Source: Halococcoides cellulosivorans
Lineage (GTDB): Archaea; Halobacteriota; Halobacteria; Halobacteriales; Haloarculaceae
Length of the DNA stretch: 64,000 bases
Reading direction: 5' to 3'
NCBI RefSeq assembly: GCF_003058365.1
Contig: NZ_CP028858.1
Location: 248,001 to 312,000, forward strand
Positions 54,160-62,574 of the stretch are shown here, one piece after another. The position numbers and the translations under genes were made by a program. Each line of letters opens with the position of its first letter. Position 1 is the first letter of the stretch. The notes beneath the pieces were generated by a model, which made no database searches, was not told the DNA's origin, and saw only the letters and a list, made by a program, of their open reading frames with translations.

Positions 54160-56292
54160 GTGTCGGTCCCTCGCTCGTCGACCGCCGCGGCACGCACCGT
54201 CCGCGAGTGGCTGGTCCGCCGGGATCGATACCCCCTCGCCGTCGCGCTCGTCTCGCTTCTCGCGGGCCTCGCGACCTTCGTGATCGCGGCGTGGGTCTTC
54301 CCGTATCACTCGACCAACCACGACGAGGCGGTTTATCTCATGCAGGCCGCACTCTTGCTCGACGGCCAGCTCGCGATTCAGGCCGGATCGATCGCGGACG
54401 CGGTCCGGCCCTGGTTTTTCGTCGCCGACGGTGGCCGGCTCTACCCGAAGTACTCGCCGGTCCCGGCGGCGCTGTATGCCGTCTCGATGGGCCTGGTCGG
54501 TGAACCGCGCGTGACGCTGGCGGTCGTCGCCGCCGCGAACGTCGCGCTCGTCGGCGCGCTCGGCACGCTCGCGGTCGATCGCCGGGTCGGCCTCGTCGCG
54601 AGTATGGCCTTCGCGGCCTCACCGATGGCCCTGCTCACCTCCTCGGTCTTCTTACCGTACGCGCCGACGACGCTGTTCACCCTCGCGTTCGCGGTCGCGT
54701 ACCTCTACGGGATTCGGGAGCACTCGGCGATCGCCGCGGCGCTCGCGGGCGTCGCGATCGGTATCGCGGTGTTCTCTCGGCCCTACACCGCGCTGTTGTT
54801 CGCCGCGCCGTTCGTCTGTCACGCCGGGTGGCGGGTCCTCAGCGGCTTCCGCCGCCACGATCTCGGCCCGGCGCGTCGGCACGCGCTCACCGCCGTCGGC
54901 GGGCTGGGGGGCGTCGCGGTCACGCTCGCGTACAACGTCGCGACGACGGGCGATCCGTTGCTCTTTCCCTACGCCGCGTTCGCGCCGCTGGACGGCCCCG
55001 GGTTCGGGCATCGCGAGATCCTGGGCCACGCCATCGAGTACACGCCCGCGCTCGCCGTCCGCGTGAACGCGCACCTGCTCTGGGAGCTCGGGACGCGCTG
55101 GGTCGTCGCCGGGCCGCTCGGGACGCTGGCGGCGGTCGCGGGGCTGGCCGTGGCTACCCGGCGCTGGTGGCAGGGCCGCCCGGTGACCGATCGCGGGGCC
55201 GACCGGTCGAGCGAGATTCGAGCGGGGGGCCTGCTCGTCGCCGTCGTCGCGAGCGTCGTCGTCGGCAACCTCGCGTTCTGGGGCACCTACAACGTCCTCG
55301 GCGCGATCGGCGACCCGACCGACGGCCTGATCGCGCTGTTCGGCCCGTTCTATCAGTTCGATCTGCTCGCGCCGGTCGCGGTGTTCGTCGGTATCGCGAG
55401 CGTCGCCGTCTGGCGGGCGGGCCGCAGTCTCCGCGCTCGACTCGCCGACCGGATCGGCTCGCAGTCGGCGCGCGCGGCCCTCGGCGTCGCGCTCGCACTC
55501 GCCGTCCTGATCGCGGGCGTGTCCGCGGCGAGTGCGGTGGCGACCCCCGTCGAGCGCAATCTCGCGCACACCGACGGCTACGCGGAGGCGTACGCGCCGA
55601 TCGAAGAGAGCGACTTCGAGCACGCGCTGGTCTTTTTGCCGACGCCGTATGGCGACTGGCTCCACCATCCGTTTCAACCGCTCCGGAACGACCCCGGTCT
55701 CGACGGCCCGGTGGTGTACGCGCTCTCGGGCGGGCCCGCCGAGCAGTTCGACGTGATCGACGCCTATCCCGACCGCCAACTCTACCGATACACCTATCAG
55801 GGGACGTGGACCTCGGGCCCGGATCGGGACGTGACGCCGCGTCTGGAGGACCTCGCGATCCGGCGTGCGGAGACGCTGTCCGTCGAGACCCGCGTCGGCG
55901 TCCCCGATCGGGTCGCCGCTGCGCAGGTGCGCCTGGAGACCCGCGAGGGCTCGATCACCCACTCGATCGCCGACCCCCATGGTTCGCTGACCGTCCCCTG
56001 GTCGCTGTCGCCCGACGGCGCACGCCTGACGGGGCTGCCCGACGAGCGCGTCGGACTCGCGGATTCCGATCACGTCGTCCTGACGATCACGCTGATCCAG
56101 CCCACGGGCGGGACGCTCACCTATCGCCAGGACCTCGACGTGCGCATCGCAAACGGCCGTGTCGCCGCGCTCTGGCCGCCCGAACGCTCGGTCTGTACGC
56201 TCGTGACCGACTGCGGGCGCGAGGGGACCTATCTGCCCGATCGACCGGAGACCCACCGCGACGGCGTCAGTTTCGAGACGCGCGTCGACTGA
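54160..56292 (+). CDS. GT-C-type membrane glycosyltransferase/mannosyltransferase-like protein
   Basis: 710 residues from GTG. About ten helices fill residues 25-460; the first extracellular loop has the GT-C acidic motif STNHDEAVYLMQAALLLDG, where the DE pair is catalytic in ArnT/PMT relatives, and a YPKYSPVPAALYA stretch. A 240-residue extracytoplasmic beta-rich domain follows. It probably transfers a sugar from a lipid carrier to a surface acceptor. The 5-nt gap to the iron-binding protein gene implies shared, iron-controlled transcription. Confidence 0.78.
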   Translation: MSVPRSSTAAARTVREWLVRRDRYPLAVALVSLLAGLATFVIAAWVFPYHSTNHDEAVYLMQAALLLDGQLAIQAGSIADAVRPWFFVADGGRLYPKYSPVPAALYAVSMGLVGEPRVTLAVVAAANVALVGALGTLAVDRRVGLVASMAFAASPMALLTSSVFLPYAPTTLFTLAFAVAYLYGIREHSAIAAALAGVAIGIAVFSRPYTALLFAAPFVCHAGWRVLSGFRRHDLGPARRHALTAVGGLGGVAVTLAYNVATTGDPLLFPYAAFAPLDGPGFGHREILGHAIEYTPALAVRVNAHLLWELGTRWVVAGPLGTLAAVAGLAVATRRWWQGRPVTDRGADRSSEIRAGGLLVAVVASVVVGNLAFWGTYNVLGAIGDPTDGLIALFGPFYQFDLLAPVAVFVGIASVAVWRAGRSLRARLADRIGSQSARAALGVALALAVLIAGVSAASAVATPVERNLAHTDGYAEAYAPIEESDFEHALVFLPTPYGDWLHHPFQPLRNDPGLDGPVVYALSGGPAEQFDVIDAYPDRQLYRYTYQGTWTSGPDRDVTPRLEDLAIRRAETLSVETRVGVPDRVAAAQVRLETREGSITHSIADPHGSLTVPWSLSPDGARLTGLPDERVGLADSDHVVLTITLIQPTGGTLTYRQDLDVRIANGRVAALWPPERSVCTLVTDCGREGTYLPDRPETHRDGVSFETRVD

Positions 56293-56307
56293 TCGCGGGG
56301 AGAAGAC

Positions 56308-57075
56308 TTAGAACCGCTCGTCGACCCAGACCCGCCCGATCGAGGCGGCGATTTCGGCCCCGCCACGGAGCGGGTCGAGCGTCGTCTCGCCCGCCCGATC
56401 GCGGTAGGGGATCTGTCGTTCTGCGACGTCGTAGTCCCGCAGGAGCGGACGCATGAGCAGTTCCGCCGAGAGGCCGGTGTTCTCGGTCCACTCGATCGAC
56501 TCGATGACCTCGCGGCGGTACGCGCGCATCCCGGTCGTGGTGTCGCGGACGCGCTCGCCGAGCAGGACGCTCGCGAACGCCGCGAACAGGTGGTTGCCCC
56601 ATCGGTTGACCGCCGGCATGGCCGTCGCGCCACCCGAGAGTCGGTCGCCGCTGACCACGTCGCGGCCAGCGTTGATCGCCTCCAGGAACGCGGGCAACTG
56701 CTCCATCGGGTAGGTATCGTCACAGTCGGTCGTGACGATCACCGGCCGGTCGGCCGCCGCGAGCGCGCGCTCGACGGCGACGCCGTAGCCCTGGGGCTCC
56801 TGGTCGATGACGCGTGCCCCGTGCTCGCGAGCGATTTCGGGCGTCCGATCGCTCGACCCGTCGACACAGACGACGTTGGCGCGGCCCCCGGTCACCCGGT
56901 CGATGTCCGTCAGGACGGTCTCGACGGCGGCTTCCTCGTTGTACGTCCCCATCACCACGCTCACGTCGTCGAACGTGTAGCGATCCTCGCCGGCGGCCGA
57001 CGGCGCTGCGGTCGCCTCGACCGACGCCTCGACCGCCATCCCCGCCCCGCTCTGATCTGCGCTCGGTGCGCTCAT
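56308..57075 (-). CDS. Family 2 glycosyltransferase (dolichyl-phosphate sugar synthase type)
   Basis: 255 residues with a GT-A core: VSVVMGTYNEEAAVETVL, VVCVDGSSDRTPEIAREHGA, VIVTTDCDDTYPMEQLPAFL (DxD equivalent DCDD) and TTTGMRAYRREVIES. It most likely links a nucleotide sugar to dolichyl phosphate, supplying GT-C enzymes such as the convergent neighbour whose 3' end lies 15 nt away. MSAPSAD at 57075 is chosen over a GTG 24 nt upstream; iron box 3 lies just upstream. Confidence 0.82.
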   Translation of the reverse strand: MSAPSADQSGAGMAVEASVEATAAPSAAGEDRYTFDDVSVVMGTYNEEAAVETVLTDIDRVTGGRANVVCVDGSSDRTPEIAREHGARVIDQEPQGYGVAVERALAAADRPVIVTTDCDDTYPMEQLPAFLEAINAGRDVVSGDRLSGGATAMPAVNRWGNHLFAAFASVLLGERVRDTTTGMRAYRREVIESIEWTENTGLSAELLMRPLLRDYDVAERQIPYRDRAGETTLDPLRGGAEIAASIGRVWVDERF

Positions 57076-57106
57076 ATCCGATCCAGCGGCTGGGCACACT
57101 TGAGGT

Positions 57107-57122
57107 TTTAGGTTCGCCTAAA
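57107..57122. promoter_or_regulatory. Iron box 3 (TTTAGG-N4-CCTAAA)
   Basis: Palindrome TTTAGGTTCGCCTAAA, extended by one T/A on each side, lies between the GMC oxidoreductase stop and the glycosyltransferase start, in the promoter position of the latter (minus strand). Confidence 0.7.
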
Positions 57123-57147
57123 ACACACTCGTGGCCACGATCAGCAC

Positions 57148-58749
57148 TCACAGCCACGCATCGACCGCGTCGCTCACCCGGAGCGCGAGCGCGGCGATGG
57201 TGAGTGTCGGATTCATCGCCCCGCTGGTCGGGAAGACGCTGCTCGACGCGATCCAGCAGTTCGCTACGTCGTGGGTCCGACAGTCCGCATCGACGACGCT
57301 ACTCGTGGGGTCGGTCCCCATCCGGGTCGTCCCCATCTGGTGGGCGGCGGGGCCGGTGTTGTCGGGGCCGACTTGCCAGGTGATCTCCGCGCCCAGAGCG
57401 TCGAGGATCGACTCCTGAATCTCGTTGGCGCGTTCGATCGTCCGGAGCGCGCGGTCACCGACCGCCCAGTCGATCCGCGGGACGGGATTGCCCCGGTCGT
57501 CGGTGCGCTCGGGGTCGAGGCCGACGGTGCTGTCTTCGCGCGGAAGTTGCTCGACGAGCGCGCCCACGCCGACGCTCGTCCCGTAGTCGGCCCGCAGGTC
57601 GTCGAGGAGGGCGTCGCCCCAGTCGTCGCCTGCGAGCGCGCTCTCGACCGGCGACGGGCCGGCGTAGTTCAGAAACTCCAGTTTGATCGGGCCGATATCC
57701 GCGTCGGCGTCGTCGTAGAACTGGTGGGACTCGCTGGTCGTAAACCCGACGTGGTGCTGGCGGGTCGGTTCGTCGAGGACGCCGCCGGTGCCCGCGAACA
57801 GGTGATCCATGAAGTAGCTCCCGACCAGGCCGCTGGAGTTCGCGAGGCCGTCGGGGAACTGTTCGGACTCCGAAAGGAGGAGCAGCCGCGGAATCTCGAC
57901 GCCCCCGGCGGCGAGGACGAACGACTCGGCGGCCTGGCGATGGCGCTCGCCGTCGGGCGTGGCGTACACTGCGGCGGTCACGCGCTTAGCGTCGTGGTCC
58001 AGGCGCTCGACCGGAGCCCGATCGATCACGGTCGCGCCCGCGTCTTCGGCGCGCTCGACGTGGACGGTCGCGTCGTATTTCGCGCCCGCGGGACAGACCG
58101 GCTGGCAGGTGCCATAGCCCACGCAAGGCCCACGCCCGTCGTAGGGCTCGGCGTTGCGCGCGTTCGGGACCGCGTGCATCGCGACGTCGGCCGCTTCGCA
58201 TGCCTCGGCGAACAGCGCGTCGCTGTGGGAGGGCTCGAACGGGCCCATCGGGTGGGGTTCCTCCCGGGGTGGGGCATAGGGCGTGTCCGCGCCGGCGACG
58301 CCGATCTCGCGTTCGGCCGCCGCGTAGTAGGGCTGGAGATCGCTATACTCGATCGGCCAGTTCGGCCCGACGCCGCGGGCCGACCCGGAGGCGAAATCGT
58401 CCTCGTGGAGGCGCATCACCATCCCCTGCCAGGCGAGCGTCGAGCCGCCGACACCCTTGACGCGGAGGTGGTTCAGCGGGTAGAACCACCCGTCGGTCGA
58501 CGTGCTCGCGTCGCGAGGCCCGCCGACGTCCCACACGTCCGGACGGTCGTGGGCGGGCCGGAGCGCTCGCTCCATGCGTTCCTGGCGGTCGGCGTACTCG
58601 AATCGCGGGCCCGCTTCGAGGATCACGACCTCGTGGTCGTCGGCGAGGCGGTCGGCGACGAGCGCGCCCGCAGGGCCAGCGCCGATGATACAAACGTCGG
58701 CGTCGGAGGCCGGCGATCGGTCCACACTCGACGCGTCGGTCGTACTCAT
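57148..58749 (-). CDS. GMC-family FAD dehydrogenase (gluconate 2-dehydrogenase-like large subunit)
   Basis: 533 residues. FAD-binding motif VCIIGAGPAGALVADRL, followed by VGGSTLAWQGM, and the C-terminal NPTLTIAALALRVSD typical of GMC oxidoreductases. The Cys-rich segment CVGYGTCQPVCPAGAKYD (about residue 210) is found in membrane-linked sugar and gluconate dehydrogenases and may bind an Fe-S cluster. The preceding gene encodes the matching subunit 3 and overlaps by 4 nt. Substrate could be a sugar acid or sugar alcohol; no cytochrome subunit is in the window. Confidence 0.88.
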   Translation of the reverse strand: MSTTDASSVDRSPASDADVCIIGAGPAGALVADRLADDHEVVILEAGPRFEYADRQERMERALRPAHDRPDVWDVGGPRDASTSTDGWFYPLNHLRVKGVGGSTLAWQGMVMRLHEDDFASGSARGVGPNWPIEYSDLQPYYAAAEREIGVAGADTPYAPPREEPHPMGPFEPSHSDALFAEACEAADVAMHAVPNARNAEPYDGRGPCVGYGTCQPVCPAGAKYDATVHVERAEDAGATVIDRAPVERLDHDAKRVTAAVYATPDGERHRQAAESFVLAAGGVEIPRLLLLSESEQFPDGLANSSGLVGSYFMDHLFAGTGGVLDEPTRQHHVGFTTSESHQFYDDADADIGPIKLEFLNYAGPSPVESALAGDDWGDALLDDLRADYGTSVGVGALVEQLPREDSTVGLDPERTDDRGNPVPRIDWAVGDRALRTIERANEIQESILDALGAEITWQVGPDNTGPAAHQMGTTRMGTDPTSSVVDADCRTHDVANCWIASSSVFPTSGAMNPTLTIAALALRVSDAVDAWL

Positions 58750-59258
58750 TGGGATCCTCGTGCGTAGCTCGTGATGCCGCCCGGATGCCCCGGGGGGTTC
58801 TCGATACCGACGAGTTCGCCGCCCGTCGGTGAGGCATACAGTGCCAACAGGAGTTCGTTGACGACGTAGTAGCGGACGCGCTCGGCGGTCGTCCCCTGGG
58901 GATCTGAGTCGGCGGTGTCCGCACCGACACCCCGGAGCAGTTCGTCCCGATCGCCGGGCTCCAACTCCGGGACCGGCGCGTCGTACCAGGATCGTGCGCG
59001 CTCGTCGAGCGTGGCGACCGTCTCGCGCAACTCCTCGGCCCGGTCGCTGTCGTCCAGGCGCCCCTCGAGATACCCCGAGACGAACGCCTCGATGCCCGAG
59101 ACCTCGGTGGGGTAGACCACTTCTGCGACCGCGACCATCGTCTCGCGGATGTCGACCCCCCGCTCGCCCGATTGCCATCGCGCGACGCCCGCACCGACGC
59201 CGCCGGCCGCACCGATCGCCGCGAGCGCGGCCACCGCGTCCCGCCGCGTCAGTTGCAT
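58746..59258 (-). CDS. Gluconate 2-dehydrogenase subunit 3-like protein
   Basis: 170 residues with a Tat signal (LTRRDAVAALAAIGAAGG). The domain pattern 'VAEVVYPTEVSGIEAFVSGYLEGRL' matches subunit 3 of flavin-dependent gluconate dehydrogenases, which escorts the large subunit through the Tat system and assembles with it. The ATG at 59258 fits a leaderless promoter with TATA GGTATAAGG centred 28 nt upstream; the iron box lies between TATA and start. Confidence 0.85.
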   Translation of the reverse strand: MQLTRRDAVAALAAIGAAGGVGAGVARWQSGERGVDIRETMVAVAEVVYPTEVSGIEAFVSGYLEGRLDDSDRAEELRETVATLDERARSWYDAPVPELEPGDRDELLRGVGADTADSDPQGTTAERVRYYVVNELLLALYASPTGGELVGIENPPGHPGGITSYARGSQ

Positions 59259-59264
59259 GGTCCA

Positions 59265-59290
59265 TTTAGGCGAACCTAAACCCTTATACC
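59265..59290. promoter_or_regulatory. Iron box 4 and promoter of the GMC dehydrogenase pair
   Basis: Palindrome TTTAGGCGAACCTAAA (59265-59280) sits between the minus-strand TATA GGTATAAGGG (59281-59290) and ATG 59258, a classic repressor position. It also lies 55 nt upstream of the divergent Fe permease gene and could serve both. Confidence 0.72.
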
Positions 59291-59334
59291 CGTCGGACCG
59301 GTTCGACCGGATAGACGATGGGTCGCCAGTGACC

Positions 59335-60903
59335 ATGCTTTCGAACGTCGACGATCGGCCAGTCGGGTTGACGCTGCTCAGCGGCGCGATCGCCGCGCTC
59401 TTGATCCTGCCGCTGACCTGGCTGGTCGTCGAGGCGACGACGGTCGAGCCCGCGCGCGCGATCGATCTGATCTGGAGTGTCAAAACTCTCCAGATCACGC
59501 TCGCCAGTCTCGCGCTGATGGGTGGGGTGACTGCGGCGTCGATCGCGCTGGGCGTTCCACTCGCCTATCTGACCGTCCGGACCGACCTCCCCGGACGGCA
59601 GTTCTGGACGGTCGCGGTCGCGCTCCCGCTGGTCGTGCCAAGCTACGTCGGTGCCTTTGCGTTCGTCTCGGCGTTCGGGCCGCGTGGGGAGTTTCACGAC
59701 TTCCTCGCGCCGCTGGGGATCGAGCGCCTGCCGGAGATCTACGGGCTTCCCGGCGCGATCGCCGTGGTGACGCTGTACACCTACCCGTACGTCTATCTCA
59801 CCACGCGAGCGGGGCTGATCGCGTTCGACAGTCGCCAGTTGGAGGCCGCCCGAACGCTCGACTCCGGTCGACTCGCGGCGATCCGACGGGTCGTCCTCCC
59901 GCAGATTCGCCCGTCGATCGCCGCCGGGGCGCTGCTCGCCGCGCTGTACGCGATCTCGGATTTCGGGACGCCCGCGATCATGCGCGCGAACGTGTTCACC
60001 CGGCGGATCTACGTCGAGTACCACGCCTACGGCAGCGAGTACGCCGCGCTGCTCAGCCTCCAGTTGCTCGCGATCGTGCTGGTCGTCCTCGCGCTCGAAC
60101 ACCGGATTCGGCCCGATCGCGACGTCACCAGTGGCGACCGATCGGCGTCGCCGGTCGCGCTCGGGCGGTGGCGCTGGCCGGCGACGCTGTTCCCCGCGAC
60201 GATCGCCCTCCTCGCGCTCGCGGTCCCGATCTGGATCCTGCTGGGCTGGCTCGTCCGGGCCGATTCGGGCGGCGCTGCGATGGCCTTCGAGTGGCTCCAG
60301 GTGTTCAACTCCGTGGGGATCGCGACGGCCGCCGCGGCGGTCGCCGTGCTCGCGGCGCTGCCGGTCGCGTACCTCGCCGCTCGGTCGGACGACCGACTCG
60401 CGGCCGTCTTCGAGCGGGCGACCTACGTCGGCTTTGCCGTCCCGGGGATCGTCCTCGCGCTCGCCGTCGTCTCCTTCGGGTCGAGCGCGGTGCCCTGGAT
60501 CTACCCCTCGCTCGTCCTCCTCGTCTTCGCGTACGTCGTGCGCTTTCTCCCGCAGGCGGTCGGGGCGGTCCGATCCTCGATCCTCCAGATCGATCCCCGA
60601 TTGCTCGAAGCCGGGCGCACGCTCGGCGATTCGCCCACGCGGGCCGTCCGGCGGATCACGATTCCGCTCGCCCGGTCGGGGATCGTCGCGGGCGCGGCGC
60701 TCGTCTTCCTGACGACGATGAAAGAGCTGCCCGTGACGCTCGTGCTCCGCCCGACGGGCTTCGAGACGATCGTCACCCAGATCTGGCGCGCCCAGGAGAC
60801 CGCGTTCTACCAGTACGCCGCGGTGCCCGCGCTGTTGCTCATCGGGATTTCGGGGCTGTCGATGCTCGTCTTGCTCGCCCAGGACGGCACTGACGGGCTC
60901 TAG
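59335..60903 (+). CDS. Fe(III) ABC transporter permease, fused double-domain (FbpB-like)
   Basis: 522 residues with two repeated permease domains of about six helices each. Both carry EAA loops: LEAARTLDSGRLAAIRRVVLP in the first and LEAGRTLGDSPTRAVRRITIP in the second. This single-chain arrangement is typical of FbpB/SfuB ferric iron permeases. It would work with the binding protein at 53033. The ATPase subunit is not in the window. ATG 59335 is preferred; a GTG two codons earlier is possible. Confidence 0.9.
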   Translation: MLSNVDDRPVGLTLLSGAIAALLILPLTWLVVEATTVEPARAIDLIWSVKTLQITLASLALMGGVTAASIALGVPLAYLTVRTDLPGRQFWTVAVALPLVVPSYVGAFAFVSAFGPRGEFHDFLAPLGIERLPEIYGLPGAIAVVTLYTYPYVYLTTRAGLIAFDSRQLEAARTLDSGRLAAIRRVVLPQIRPSIAAGALLAALYAISDFGTPAIMRANVFTRRIYVEYHAYGSEYAALLSLQLLAIVLVVLALEHRIRPDRDVTSGDRSASPVALGRWRWPATLFPATIALLALAVPIWILLGWLVRADSGGAAMAFEWLQVFNSVGIATAAAAVAVLAALPVAYLAARSDDRLAAVFERATYVGFAVPGIVLALAVVSFGSSAVPWIYPSLVLLVFAYVVRFLPQAVGAVRSSILQIDPRLLEAGRTLGDSPTRAVRRITIPLARSGIVAGAALVFLTTMKELPVTLVLRPTGFETIVTQIWRAQETAFYQYAAVPALLLIGISGLSMLVLLAQDGTDGL

Positions 60904-61161
60904 ACCACCTTTTTGCGCGGAGGGTTCGCACCGCGAACCCTCCGACGGAAAAATCTGTCTCCGCGAGCGGTTGCGAGGCACGAACGGAGTGAGGGCCTCG
61001 GAAATGCGAACGGCGCAGCCGTGAGCGGAGTGAGTCTTCCAGTGGATCAAAATGACCCGGACCCTCCTCGCCTCGCGGCGTCGCCGCTCGGCTTCCCGAG
61101 GTCGCTCCGCGACCTCGCACCGGTCGGGTCCGGTGAACCGCGCCGCGGTGCGGCGCGGACA
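60903..61161. repeat. Composite intergenic hairpin repeat, long copy
   Basis: The 370-bp gap 60904-61273 has no gene. It starts with CCACCTTTTT and a perfect 11-bp hairpin (arms 60919-60929 and 60933-60943) followed by AAAAATCTG. It ends with GTGAACC plus the hairpin GCGCCGC-GGT-GCGGCGC (61140-61156). The same start, order and end recur compactly at 61559-61671. Such palindromic units are common between haloarchaeal genes. The first hairpin with its T-run may also terminate the permease transcript. Confidence 0.7.
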
Positions 61162-61273
61162 GGCCTGTCACAGCCCGATCAGGCCATCAACCTCGAACGA
61201 CGCCAATATAGTGACGACCGTCGGTCTCTGTCGTGCTCGCCCAGCGGGACCACGGGATTTGAGTCTCCGGCCA

Positions 61274-61498
61274 TCACCGTCCGTAGACGAGCGCTGAGAT
61301 CACGACGAATGAGAGTGCGAACCCGCCGAACATCACGCCGATGAGTGTGAGCGGGTGGTTCGGGAGCGCGATGAGGTCGAAATCGTGTGCGAGGAGCGTC
61401 GCGACCCAGACGACGATCATGCCCACCATCGATCCGAGAATGATCGCAGCGCCTTTCGCCCACGATAGCATGAAGTTGACGACCGGGTCGTCGCTCAT
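61274..61498 (-). CDS. Small hypothetical membrane protein
   Basis: 74 residues with two helices (AAIILGSMVGMIVVWVATLL and LTLIGVMFGGFALSFVVISA). No family recognised. It is isolated between the two hairpin repeats. The frame continues upstream without conserved features, so ATG 61498 (MSDDPVVN) is used. Confidence 0.55.
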   Translation of the reverse strand: MSDDPVVNFMLSWAKGAAIILGSMVGMIVVWVATLLAHDFDLIALPNHPLTLIGVMFGGFALSFVVISALVYGR

Positions 61499-61558
61499 AC
61501 GTGTCCGTTTTCGTGATGGGAGATGTCGATTTCGATCGAGTGGTCCTGAGGGACGCCC

Positions 61559-61671
61559 AACCACCTTTTTCTTCGTCGGGTCGCCTTCGGCGACCACTCC
61601 TCGAAAAATCTGGACCAAAAAGACCCGGCCACTTCGTGGCCGGTGAACCGCGCCGCGATGCGGCGCGGACA
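61559..61671. repeat. Composite intergenic hairpin repeat, compact copy
   Basis: CCACCTTTTT, hairpin GGTCGCC-TTC-GGCGACC (61579-61595), AAAAATCTG, hairpin CCGGCCAC-TTC-GTGGCCGG (61625-61643), then GTGAACC and GCGCCGC-GAT-GCGGCGC (61650-61666). It matches the ends of the copy at 60903-61161. It lies just after the argF stop on the minus strand and could act as terminator. Confidence 0.7.
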
Positions 61672-61677
61672 CTCTCC

Positions 61678-62574
61678 TTACGCCAGCAGCCACGTCAGTA
61701 AGCCGTTCTGCGCGTGCATCCGATTCTCCGCTTGCTGCCACACCACGCTGTTCGAGTGTTCGACCGCGCCGTCGGTGACCTCCTCGCCGCGATGGGCGGG
61801 CAGGCAGTGCATCAACTCGCGATCGCCGATCCAGTCGGCGGTGATCTGAAAGCCCTCGAAGGCAGCGAGCTTCTGGTCGCGCTCGTCTTCCTCGCCCATG
61901 CTCACCCAGACGTCGGTGTAGATCACGTCCGCGTCCGCGATCGCCGCGTCGGGGTCGGTCGTCGTTGCCGGGGCGGACCCGACCGCCTCGCAGCGATCGA
62001 GAACCGACTCGTCCAGCGCATAGTCGGCGGGCGTCGCGACGGTCAGATCGAGGTCGACCATCGCCGCGCCGATCGCAAAGGAACTCGCGACGTTGTTGCC
62101 GTCCCCGACCCACGCGACGCTCACGTCCTCGAACCCGCCGAACCGCTCGCGGATCGTCAACAGGTCCGCCAGCGTCTGACACGGGTGGGCGTCGTCGGTG
62201 AGCCCGTTGATCACGGGCACGTCCGCGTACGCGGCGAGGTCTTCGGCGTCCTCGTGATCGAACAGGCGGGCCATGATCGCGTCGACGTACCCCGAGAGCG
62301 CGCGCGAGGTGTCTTTGATCGGCTCGCCGTGGCCCAGATGGATGTCGTCGGGCCCGAGGAAGATGGCGTGGCCACCGAGGCGGGTCATCCCCGTCTCGAA
62401 GGACGTGCGCGTGCGCGTCGAGGGCTTCTCGAACAGCATCGCGAGCGTCCGATTTTCCAGCGGCCGTTCGTCTTCCTGGAGGCGACCGCCCGATTTGAGT
62501 TCGGCCGCCCGGTCGAGGACGGCGTGCAGTTCCGCGCGCGTCAGGTCGTCGATGTCGAGGACGTGCCTGGTCAT
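61678..62574 (-). CDS. argF: Ornithine carbamoyltransferase
   Basis: 298 residues. Carbamoyl-phosphate loop STRTRTSFE, ornithine/phosphate site HPCQTLADL and the C-terminal HCLPAHRGEEVT identify OTCase. It makes citrulline in arginine synthesis; haloarchaea also use it for arginine fermentation in reverse. ATG 62574 overlaps the upstream argE stop by 4 nt. Last gene of the operon. Confidence 0.95.
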   Translation of the reverse strand: MTRHVLDIDDLTRAELHAVLDRAAELKSGGRLQEDERPLENRTLAMLFEKPSTRTRTSFETGMTRLGGHAIFLGPDDIHLGHGEPIKDTSRALSGYVDAIMARLFDHEDAEDLAAYADVPVINGLTDDAHPCQTLADLLTIRERFGGFEDVSVAWVGDGNNVASSFAIGAAMVDLDLTVATPADYALDESVLDRCEAVGSAPATTTDPDAAIADADVIYTDVWVSMGEEDERDQKLAAFEGFQITADWIGDRELMHCLPAHRGEEVTDGAVEHSNSVVWQQAENRMHAQNGLLTWLLA

